Source: Oscillospiraceae bacterium (GTDB taxonomy: Bacteria; Bacillota; Clostridia; Oscillospirales; Oscillospiraceae). Taken from it: a stretch of 49,501 bases of DNA. The stretch covers positions 1-49,501 of the forward strand of contig JAFTFT010000031.1 in NCBI GenBank assembly GCA_017458335.1, read 5' to 3'. Positions within the stretch are counted from its first letter, which is position 1; every line of letters starts with the position of its first letter. The notes under the pieces were generated by a model. That model had not been told where the DNA came from. It did not search any database and worked only from the letters and a program-made list of their open reading frames with translations. This document shows positions 35,002-45,600 of this stretch, in pieces. Made by a program: the position numbers and the translations under genes.

Positions 35002-36269
35002 CGCTGCTCCTTCTCCAGGGGAATATGGATGGTGACGCTGGTTCCCCTGCCCTCTTCGCTCTCGATGGTCATGGTTCCGCCGCAAAGCTTCTGCAGCCGC
35101 TCCCGCACATTCTGGATTCCGATATGAGACCGCTCCGTTCCGGGCAGTTCCTCCGGGCGGAAGCCCCTGCCGTTGTCCCGGATGATGATCTCGTGGCCGT
35201 CCGGCAGCAGTCCGGTGATGATCTCAATCTGTCCCCTGGGCATGCCCCGGACTCCGTGTCGGATCGCGTTCTCTACCAGCGGCTGCACGGTAAGGGCCGG
35301 CAGAAGGAAGTCCTCATCCTCGATCTCATAGTCCAGATGGATGTTTTGAAACCGCTCCATTTCGATCTGGGCATAGACCAGGGTATGATTCAGTTCTTTG
35401 CGGAACGGAATCAGGCCTGTTTCGTTCAGAGAATCGATGTTCTGCCGCAGGTAGGCGGCGAAACGTTCCGTGATGGATGCCGCCTTTCTGGGATTCTCCA
35501 GGCACAGCGCCTGGATCGTGGTGAGGGTATTGTACAGGAAATGGGGCTGAATCTGGGACATCATGATCTGAATGCGCTGCTCCGCCACCAGGGCCTGCTC
35601 ATGCTCGCGCACAAAGCGAAGATGCAGCCAGATATAGTAGAACGCGAAGCAGAACACCGAACAGATTTCCGTAAAGCTGATCGTACCGTTGTCATGGCAC
35701 CGCGAATCCATCAGCACCCCCAGGATAATCAGCATCACATTGACGATGGGGATCAGCTTTTCCCGGCCTTCCGTCTTTCTGGATTGTGAAAGCGCAATGT
35801 TCAGCTGGCACGCCAGAAGCAGGAGCCCTGTCCAATGGGCTGCGTAGCCCATTGATCCCCGAATGAAATGTCCCTCCGGCGTGATCTGGAACGTCCAGGG
35901 CCGGAAAAACGTCATCAGGTAGACGACCGCGTTCAGTCCGGCCGGGATCCAGAACAGTCGGCGTCTGGGATCATCCCAGATGATATAGATGAACAGCACA
36001 ATGATCACCGGCCGCATGATATAGCAATATACCGACAGCGCGGTCTGCGCTGTGACATACGCCGGGGTCCACGCTGCCTCCAGTCCATTGCTGACGCAGC
36101 AGGCCAGGATGATCGTCGTCACGATGGCATCGATCAGCAGCATGACCCGCTTGATCGGCTTTTTGACATACGGATCCACCGCCACTGCGAAGGCAAGACC
36201 GATCAGCACCAGAAACGGCAGCATCAGCGTATTGAGTTGTTCCTGGAGTTCAAGCGAAAGATATCCCAC
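34998..36269 (-). CDS. LytS-like sensor histidine kinase
   Basis: A 423-residue membrane kinase with six or seven N-terminal helices (to about residue 215) and no large extracytoplasmic domain. The His_kinase domain has QIQPHFLYNTLTTIQ with the phosphoacceptor His, and the ATPase domain has LTVQPLVENAIRHG (N box), IRDNGRGF (G1) and HIGIQNVRERL (G2). It should phosphorylate the response regulator encoded next, with which it overlaps by 4 bp. The GTG start at 36269 has GGGAGGAG upstream. Its own promoter carries three GGTTGGAT-like repeats, suggesting autoregulation. Confidence 0.92.
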   Translation of the reverse strand: MGYLSLELQEQLNTLMLPFLVLIGLAFAVAVDPYVKKPIKRVMLLIDAIVTTIILACCVSNGLEAAWTPAYVTAQTALSVYCYIMRPVIIVLFIYIIWDDPRRRLFWIPAGLNAVVYLMTFFRPWTFQITPEGHFIRGSMGYAAHWTGLLLLACQLNIALSQSRKTEGREKLIPIVNVMLIILGVLMDSRCHDNGTISFTEICSVFCFAFYYIWLHLRFVREHEQALVAEQRIQIMMSQIQPHFLYNTLTTIQALCLENPRKAASITERFAAYLRQNIDSLNETGLIPFRKELNHTLVYAQIEMERFQNIHLDYEIEDEDFLLPALTVQPLVENAIRHGVRGMPRGQIEIITGLLPDGHEIIIRDNGRGFRPEELPGTERSHIGIQNVRERLQKLCGGTMTIESEEGRGTSVTIHIPLEKEQR

Positions 36270-36394
36270 CGAGGCGCTCCTCCCTGCCGGATCCTGCCTT
36301 CCGCGGCAGTCCCATCATACCAGAAACCGCGGTCCGTTTCAATCAAATTAATGGCCTTTTCCGCTTTTTCCCGCGCAGTGGACCTTAATGCTAT

Positions 36395-36439
36395 ATGTTA
36401 ACATAACTTATCCAACCAAGATCCAACCAGGATCCAATT
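36395..36439 (-). promoter_or_regulatory. Triple direct-repeat activator site and -10 box, kinase operon
   Basis: On the minus strand: AATTGGAT (36439-36432), GGTTGGAT (36428-36421), GGTTGGAT (36417-36410), each 11 bp apart, then 9 bp, then TAACAT (36400-36395) as -10 box. No conventional -35 box; the last repeat occupies that place, as in promoters activated by SARP-family proteins. Confidence 0.75.
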
Positions 36440-36557
36440 ATTTTCCAGCTTATGCGCCGCTGCAGTTTACGCTTACGCATGGAGAACTGCCTTTTCAGAT
36501 GATACAGAGTTTAGATCGAAGGCAGCTTATCATATTTTTTTAAAATAATCCGCTTTT

Positions 36558-36601
36558 GGATGGATTTGGATGGATGTTGGTTGGATGTGCTTTGTTATAT
36601 T
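36558..36601 (+). promoter_or_regulatory. Triple direct-repeat activator site and -10 box, giant surface protein
   Basis: GGATGGAT (36558-36565), GGATGGAT (36568-36575) and GGTTGGAT (36579-36586) spaced 10 and 11 bp, then 9 bp, then TATATT (36596-36601). Transcription would begin near 36608, giving a 50-nt leader with AGGAG eight bases before the ATG. Confidence 0.75.
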
Positions 36602-36657
36602 AATATTTCATAATAATACTTATATTAGGAATTAACATAACATCAGGAGAATCGGCT

Positions 36658-39600
36658 ATGATCAAGAATAAAACGTTGAAAAAATATCAACGTGCGCTGG
36701 CTTTGGTGATGGCACTTAACATGTTTGTTGGCTGCCCTGGCTTCACGGCGTTTGCGGAAGAGGACAAAGCGGGTGACCATACGCATGACTGGCAGTTGGC
36801 TGAAGTCAAGGAGCCATCCTGCACCGAACCCGGCTATGAAACCCATCTCTGTTCCATCTGCCAGGAAACGCATACCCACGCGATTGACCCGTTGGGTCAT
36901 ACCCCCGGCGAGGCAGAACGGGAAAGCGAAGTGCCTGCCACCTGCATTGCGGAAGGAAGTTATCAGGAGGTCGTATACTGCACTGTCTGCGGCGCGGAAC
37001 TTTCCCGTGAAACGGCTGTGCTTCCCATACAGGATCATATGTGGGATGAGGGCGTTGTGCGCGTGGAGCCGACGGCGGAAGCCGAAGGAGAAAGGGTCTA
37101 TACCTGTCTGGTTTGCGGAACAGAATATTCAGAAGTTCTTGAAAGGCTCTCCGCGCTCCCGGAAGAGGAACCCGTACAGCAGGTCAGCCCGGAGTTTATT
37201 CCGGAGCATGTTCACAATTACGTTGTCGCGGAGACAAAAGAACCTGCTTGCGAAGAACAGGGATACACGGTCTATACCTGCGACTGCGGAGAAAGTTACA
37301 CAGAATATACCGACCAGCTCGGCTCTCACCAATGGCAGGAGGTCCAGCGCATCCCCGCCACAGCAGAGGCCGAGGGTTCGGTTTCCTATGTCTGCCTGCG
37401 GTGTGAAGCGGAAAAAACAGAAGTTTTGCCGAAGCAGGAGATCAAGCCGGTTACTGTCAATCTGCTCCTGACGCCGGAAGACGCGTTTCTGACTGTCCAC
37501 CCTGCGCCGACCGAGGAAACCCCGGAACCTCCCGAAATTCCTAAACAGGAAGACGGAAGCTATCTTCTGCTGCCAGGGGACTATACATGGTCTGCCTGGG
37601 CAGACGGGTATACCCCATCCCTCTCCGTGCCCTTCACCGTTTCCATGTCGGAGAACGGCGAAGCCCTTACCCTGGAAATAACGCTGGACGAATTGGCCCC
37701 CTTTGAGCAGACCCAGGCAAACAGCGCAGGCAGTGTAACCGTGTCTGCCCCGGCGGGTGTATTCCCTGAGGGTGCGGTGCTGGTTGTCAGCGATCCCGAT
37801 CCCCTGCCGGAGAGGAGACTGCTGAAAACCGCGTTGAATGCAGCCCCGGTTGCTTTTGACAGCGTAGAAGCTGCTGGAGAGGAGATTGTTTACGATGAGG
37901 AGATCATCGAAAGCGACGGCAATGTCCTCTTGGTGAATCCCCGCGGCGCAGAGGAGGAATACAGCGCCATAAATGAAATCGTGGCTTCCTATCGTTATGA
38001 GATCAGCGTGGTCTCCGAAGAGGGCGAAGCGCTCCAGCCGCCCGAGGGTCAGAGCGTGACCCTGGCCTTCAGCCTGCCGGAAGCGGAAGATCCCACGCTC
38101 CAGGTGAAGGTGACGCATATTCCCGCGGATGGGGAGGCGGAGGAGCTACCCGCCCGGGTGGAGAATGGCACAGTTTACGCCGAGACCACGGGCTTTTCCA
38201 CCTTCGTGGTGGAGTTTAGCTTTGCCAACCTTCGGTATACCGTCACAGGCGGCTGGCAGACTTCCGTGAGAACAATTCTTGAAAAGGTGCTCCCTTCTGA
38301 GGCGGATAGCGGTATCAGCGCAGTGACCTCCAGCGCCCCGGAAATTCTGGAGGTGATAAAACAGGGCGAAGACTGGTTCGTTGAGCCTGTCGCCTCCTTT
38401 GATAGTACCATTACGCTGACCATCGATTTTGACGGCGGATATGATTATAAAATCACCGTCACGGTGCCCGGCGTCGCCAGGATCCCCTATCTCAAACTGG
38501 GTAACACGGAGTACTGCACAAAGTATACGCGTGTTTCCGCCTTGCGGGACGTAATGGGTGTGACCCTCAAAGACGGCTGGTATGTGGTCGACCAGGACGT
38601 GTCCTTTACGGGACACCGCCTCACTGTGCTGGGCGATGTGCATCTGATCCTGTGCGACGGCTGCACGCTCACCTGCAACTATGGTATCCGCACCGCTGTA
38701 AATGCCGTTGCCAACACCCGCTTGACGATCTACGGTCAGGATGTGGGTACGGGCTATCTGAAATCCAGTGTTGCATTCGAAAGCTCCGAGGAGAACAAGG
38801 CGGGTATCGGCGGAAATCTGGATGAGGATTGCGGCGTTATCACCATTTACGGCGGGAAGATCGAAGCAAAAGCTTATTGCGGCGGCGCGGGCATCGGCGG
38901 CGGTGGCCACAAAGGCACTTCTGGCACAGGTATTGGAAATCTGCGCGGCTTTACCATGTATGGTGGGGAAGTGACGGCGACAGGCGGCCTCGACGGGGCA
39001 GGAATTGGCGGTGGCACCAGAGGCAACATCACCGGCACGGTCAAAGTAAACGGCGGAGTCTTACAAGCATATGTTTCATCGGAGGGCGGAGCGAAGAACG
39101 GAGCTAAGACCAGGTCAGCGGGCATCGGCGGCGGATCAGAGATGGCGCAGGGCGGTGATGTTGAGATCTATGGCGGCACCGTGTATGCAGAGGGATACCT
39201 CGGCGCGGGCATCGGCGGCGGAGAAAATGGACATGGCGGCCACGTCACAGTGGCTGGTGGTCATGTTGTCGCAGTCAGCTTGCATGGTGCAGGGATCGGC
39301 GGCGGCCAGTACCGCAGCGGAGGAACGGTTGATATCCGTGGCGGGTTCGTCACGGCGATTTCCAACGGGAAAGGCGCGGGGATCGGCGGCGGCAACAGCG
39401 GCAACGGTGGCACAGTAAGTGTTTCCGGCGGAACAGTGATCGCAGCAGGCAAGGATTTTAAGGAGGACCATTCAATAATATGGCTCTCCTTGGGCAATAA
39501 GCAGGGTAATAAATACGGCTCTACTGCCATCGGCATGGAACTGCTGGCAAACTGGATTGCCAGCATGGTGATGAGGACGAATTTCGGCGGCGCGGGTATC

Positions 39601-42600
39601 GGCGGAGGTGACGGTGGAAACGGCGGCACGGTCAATATCACTGGCGGCCAGCTGTATATTTCCGGGGGCTCGTCCGACACAGAGGCGATCGGCATGGGGA
39701 TGAAAGGTAACTCGGATGGCAAGGCCACCATCAGTAATTCCGACGTCAGAATACAGTATGGAAATGATATAAATAAGTTACTTGATCTGTTGCGCACGAA
39801 TGATGCTCAGCGCAATAAGATCCTCACTACCTACAGGTACATCAATATCTTCCCCTGCGCCCATGAGGACATGATCTATGAGGTGGTGGACAGGCAATAT
39901 CATCGGCACGTCTGTAAGTACTGCAAGTACGAGGAAGCAGCGCAGCCACATACATTTGACGAAAACGGCATCTGCGAGCTCTGCCTGTACAATAAAACCG
40001 GAAAGGACGTGAAATACCCCGTCTGGTACCTTGGCACGCAGATCACCTACAGTAACAAGGATCAATATAACTACGATCCGATAACAAAAACATTGACGAT
40101 CTCTGGATATGATGGTACTCCCAGCTCGCTGAAAAACGGCGCGGCCATTTACGCGGAGGGGGACCTGAATATTAAGGCGAACGGCAGTATAAACGCGCTC
40201 GGGGCGGACTACGGCATCTATATAAAGGGCGGAACACTGACCTTTAAAGAGAACTGTGATACCTTCATTCTCGCAAACAAGTACGGTGTTTTTGCGCCGG
40301 ACGGCCTGGTCGTCGAAAAAATCAATCACTTGTACGCAGCTGCAAGAAACAAAGACGGCGTCGGTATCTACTACGGGACAAAAATTCCCATCATTAACAT
40401 CGACACGGACCTCGCCATCAAAACCCCCGCATACGGCAAACAGGGCAGCGTCGCGATTACAGATAAGAACGGACGAAACGCCCAAAATGTAGAGTTGGTG
40501 CCGGGCCTTACCCTCACGTTTGCCGCTGGCGACGGCGGTCTTGGCACGATGCAGCCCATGAAGGGCCTTGTCAAGGATCTGGAGTATACCTTCCCCGCAA
40601 ACGGTTTTACCCATGAGGGCAATGCTTCTCGCGGTTGGATGTTCATCGGTTGGGAAATCAACGGGAAAGATTACGGGCCGGGCGGGACATTCAAGCTCAC
40701 TGAGGACGTGACGGCTACTGCCCGGTGGAGAGAGCATACCCACGACTACAAAATCAAAAGCTGGGAGTGGACCGACCTGACCAAAGCCCAGGCGACTTTC
40801 GTCTGCTCCACATGCGGCAGAGTCTATTCACCGTCCACGGGTATCGCCAAAGAGGTCACCACGCAGCCTACATGCGAAACGACAGGAATCAGAACCTACA
40901 CCGCGATGGCCAGGACGCCCGACTATACCTTGTATACGGATAAGAAAACTGTGGTAATTCCGGCCCTTGGTCATGAATGGGGCTCCGGAGAAGTAACAAA
41001 GGAAGCGACGACTGAGGCCCCCGGTGAAAGGACCTACACCTGCAAACGGGATGCATCCCATAAATTCATTGAGGAAATCCCGCAGCTTCCAAAACCGCTC
41101 GAACATTCGCTCGTGAAAGTAAAGCGTGAGGAACCTACCTGCGTTCACCCCGGTAATATTGAACACTGGAAGTGTGAAACCTGCGGTGCTCTGTTCTCGG
41201 ACGAGGCTGGAAAGAACACCCTATTCAATACCGAAGTGACGCTTCCCGCCACGCAGAAGCATACTCCGGAGTCCACAAAGATAGTAACACAGGCCGCAAC
41301 ATGCACCGAACCCGAGCGGTATAGATACGAGGTAAAATGCAAAGTCTGCGGTACGCCCCTCGAACTCCGCACAGGCTCGACAGTCAGCCTCGGGCACGAC
41401 TGGGGCGAATGGACTGTCACAAAGGCTGCCACAGAAACCGAAACCGGCATGGAAACCCGCACCTGTAAGCGCGATCCTTCCCATACCGAAACTCGTACGA
41501 TTCCCATGCTTGAGCATCGCCATATCATGACGAAAGTCGAAGCTGTGGCTCCCACCTGCACAGAGAAGGGCAATGTTGCCTACTACAGCTGTTCCGGCTG
41601 CGGCAAAACCTTCTCCGACGCGGCGGGCAAGAAAGAACTTCAGGAATCCGACCGTATTATGCCCGCCCTGGGGCACACTGCCGATACGGATTGGTTCTAC
41701 GCCGGCGTTGCCAAGGAACCGTCCTGCACGGCTTCCGGCACAGGAAAATATGAGCTGATCTGCGCCCGTTGCGGCGAAACACTCAGCACACGCGAGGTCC
41801 AGATCCCTGCCTATGGTCACGCCTGGGGCGAGTGGGAGACGGTCAAAGCCGCCACCGAGACTGAGGAAGGCAGCGAAAAGCGCGTCTGCCAACACGATGA
41901 GGGCCATATCGAGACCCGCACCATCCCGGTTCTGGAGCATAAGCACACGCTCGAAAGCGTCGCGGAAAAAGCGGCAAGCTGCACCGAGTCCGGCAGCAGG
42001 GCTTACTACCGCTGCACAGGCTGCGGCAGGTTCTTTGCCGATGCCAACGCAGCGCAGGAGCTGGCTGAAGCCGATCTCATCATTCTGCCCACAGGTCATA
42101 CCCCGGGTGACAACTGGGTTGCGGTCGGTTCCACCGCTGCAACCTGCACCGAACCCGGCAGTCGGCAGCTTGAACTCTACTGCAAGACCTGTAATGCCCT
42201 GCTGAGCTTCCGCACCGAGTCCGTCCCGGCCAAAGGTCACGCCTGGAGTGAATGGACCGTGACGAAGGAAGCCACAGAGACGGAAGCTGGGATCGAGACG
42301 CGCACCTGCGCCCATGACACCAGTCATATTGAAACCCGACCCGTTCCCAAGCTTCCCCACACGCATCAGATGGAGGCTGTGTCCGCAGTCGCTCCCACCT
42401 GCACGGAAGGCGGGAACATCGCCTATTGGAAGTGCACCAAGTGCGGCCAGCTCTTCTCTGACGCAGCGGGAACAACAGAGATTGGGAAGGACGAGACAGT
42501 TCTTCCGTCGACAGGACATCAGGCGGCTGACGTGTGGGTCTCTGCCGGTATAACCAGAGAACCCGGCTGCACCGAGCAGGGCACAGAACGCCTTGAACTG

Positions 42601-45600
42601 CACTGCAAGGTCTGTAACGAGGTGCTTGCCACACGAGACAAACTTGTTCCGGCCACAGGTCATGCCTGGGGCGAATGGGTCACGACCAGGGCCGCCACGG
42701 AAGACACGGAGGGCGAACAGACCCACACCTGCACCCATGACAACAGTCATACCGAAATCCGTATCATCCCCAAGCTTCCCCACACGCATCAATTGGAAGC
42801 TGTGCCCGCAGTCGCTCCCACCTGCACGGAAGGCGGGAACATCGCCTATTGGAAATGCATCAAGTGCGGCAAGCTCTTCTCTGACGCAGCGGGAACAACA
42901 GAGATTGGGAAGGACGGCACTGTTATTCCTCCGGCGGGACATCAGGCGGCCGACGAGTGGGTCCCTGCCGGTATAACCAGAGAACCCGGCTGCACCGAGC
43001 AGGGCATAGAACGCCTTGAACTGCACTGTAAGGTCTGCAACACGGTCCTTGCCACGCGAGACAAACTTGTTTCTGCCACAGGTCATGCCTGGGGCGAATG
43101 GAGCATAACAAAAGAGGCTACTGAGACGGAGGCGGGCGAAGAAACCCGCGTCTGCCAACATGACGAGAACCATATTCAGACCCGCGCTATCTCGGTTCTG
43201 GAGCATACGCACTCCTTTGAAAGCGTCGCGGAAAAGGCTGCAACCTGTACGGAGGAAGGCAATATTGCCTACTTCAAGTGCACAGGCTGCGGCAGGCTCT
43301 TTGCCGATGCGAATGCAACGCAGGAGCTGGATGAAGCCGATCTCATCATTCCGCCTACAGGTCATACCCCGGGTGACAACTGGGTCGAGGTCGGTTCCAC
43401 CGCTGCGACCTGCACCGAACCCGGCAGCCGGCAGCTTGAGCTCTACTGCAAGACCTGTAAAGCCCTGCTCAGCTTCCGTACCGAGTCCGTCCCGGCTCGC
43501 GGTCACGAATGGGGCGAATGGACCGTGACGAAGGCCGCCACCGAAGATGCGGAGGGTGAAGAGACCCGCACCTGCGCCCATGACGGCAGTCATACCGAAA
43601 CCCGCGCAATCCCGAAGCTTCCCCACACGCATCAGATGGCGGCTGTGCCCGCCGCTGCACCCACCTGCACGGAAGGCGGGAACATCGCCTATTGGAAGTG
43701 CACCAAGTGCGGTAAGCTCTTCTCTGACGCGGAGGGAACAGCAGAGATTGCGGAGGACGAGACCGGTCTTCCACCGACAGGCCATGCCCCGGGTGACAAC
43801 TGGGTTGAGGTCGGTTCCACCGCTGCAAGCTGCACCGAACCCGGCAGCCGGCAGCTTGAACTCTACTGCAAGACCTGTAATGCCCTGCTCAGCTTCCGCA
43901 CCGAGTCCGTCCCGGCCACAGGCCACGCCTGGGGTGAATGGGGTACAACAAAGGCAGCCAGCGAGGATGCAGAGGGCGAAGAGACCCGAACCTGCGCCCA
44001 TGACGGCAGTCATACTGAAACCCGCGCAATCCCTAAGCTTCCTCACACGCATCAGATGGAGGCTGTACCCGCAGTCGCTCCCACCTGCACGAAAGGCGGG
44101 AACATCGTCTATTGGAAGTGCACCAAGTGTGGCAAGCTTTTCTCTGACGCTGCGGGAACAACAGAGATCAGGGAGGACGAGACCGGTCTTCCGCCTACGG
44201 GACATCAGGCGGCCGACGAGTGGGTCTCTGCCGACGTCACCAGGGAACCCGGCTGCACCGAGCAGGGCACAGAACGCCTTGAACTGCATTGCAAGGTCTG
44301 TAATGAGGTACTTGCAACCCGTGACGGTATGATTCCAGCGCTCGGTCACGAATGGGGTGAATGGGTCACGACCAAGGCCGCCACCGAAGAGGCAGAGGGT
44401 GAAGAGACCCGCGCCTGCGCTCATGACGCCAGTCACACCGAAACTCGTATCATCCCTAAGCTTCCTCACACGCATCAGATGGAAGCTGTATCCGCAGTCG
44501 CACCCACCTGTACGGAAGGCGGGAACATCGCTTATTGGAAGTGCACCAAGTGCGGCAGGCTCTTCTCTGACGCTGAGGGAACAACAGAGATCCGGGAGGA
44601 CGAGACCGGTCTTCCGCCCACAGGTCATACCCCGGACGACAACTGGGTTGAGGTCGGTTCCACCGCTGCAAGCTGCACCGAACCCGGCAGCCGGCAGCTT
44701 GAACTCTACTGCAAGACCTGTAATGCCTTGCTCAGCTTCCGTACCGAGTCCGTCCCGGCTCTGGGTCACGCCTGGGGCGAATGGGTCACGACCAGGGCCG
44801 CCACCGAAGAGGCGGAGGGTGAAGAGACCCGCACTTGCGCCCATGACGGCAGCCACACCGAAACCCGTATCATCCCCAAGCTTCCCCACACGCATCAATT
44901 GGAAGCTGTGCCCGCAGTCGCTCCCACCTGCACGGAGGACGGCAATATTCAATACTGGCACTGCTCTTCCTGTGGCAAGTACTTTGCCGATGCCGAGGGA
45001 AAGAATCAGCTTGGCGCCGAGAGCATTATCGTTCCCGCTACGGGCCACAGCACAATACTGAAGACAAGCGATGAAATACTCCTGGATCCCACCTGTGAAG
45101 ACGCGGGTCTCAAACTGGTCGAGATTCTCTGCGATACCTGCGGCGAAGTACTGGAATCTTATCTGGAGGAGACCCCCGCCCTCGGCCACATCTGGGGTGA
45201 GTGGCAGTTAACGAAGCCCGCCACGGAAACCGAACTCGGCGCCGAAATCCGTATCTGCGAGTGCGATCCTTCCCATACCGAGACTCGTACGATCCCCATG
45301 CTCGGCCATACGCATACCCTGACAATCGTCGAGGAGAAAGCCGCGACATGCACCGAGGCGGGCAACATCGAATACTGGACCTGCAGCGGCTGCGGGAAGC
45401 TGTTCTCCGACGCGGAAGGCGGGGCGGAAATCCAGGAGAGTGACATCGTTCTCCCTCCGAAGGGTCACAGCGCAAAGGAAACCTGGGATGATGGCGCTAT
45501 TACGGTAAAGCCCACCTGCAGCAAACCCGGCGTCAAACAGCTTGTGCTGCGCTGCGCACTATGCGGCGAGCCTCTTGCCAGCCGTGCTGAAATCATTCCG

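Larger units (their letters stand above)
36270..36657. other. Divergent regulatory gap between kinase operon and giant surface protein
   Basis: This 388-bp gap has no gene. It holds two divergent promoters, each with triple direct repeats, about 120 bp apart. Between them (36441-36550) are two imperfect inverted repeats (ctgcctt with aaggcag; atgcg with cgcat) of unknown role. The kinase transcript would have a leader of about 120 nt with a small CTGCC/GGCAG hairpin near 36295. Confidence 0.7.

Noticed and set aside
38800-39700. Short regularly spaced Gly-rich repeats resembling a repeat array or CRISPR
   Set aside because: The spacing varies, units are in frame and encode GAGIGGG beta-helix turns; no spacer-like unique sequences or cas genes.
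41221-45189. A 1322-codon open frame on the minus strand
   Set aside because: It is antisense to the repeated Cys/His modules. The repeats share codon usage, so a chance open frame is copied with each unit. It has no ribosome binding site or recognisable domain.
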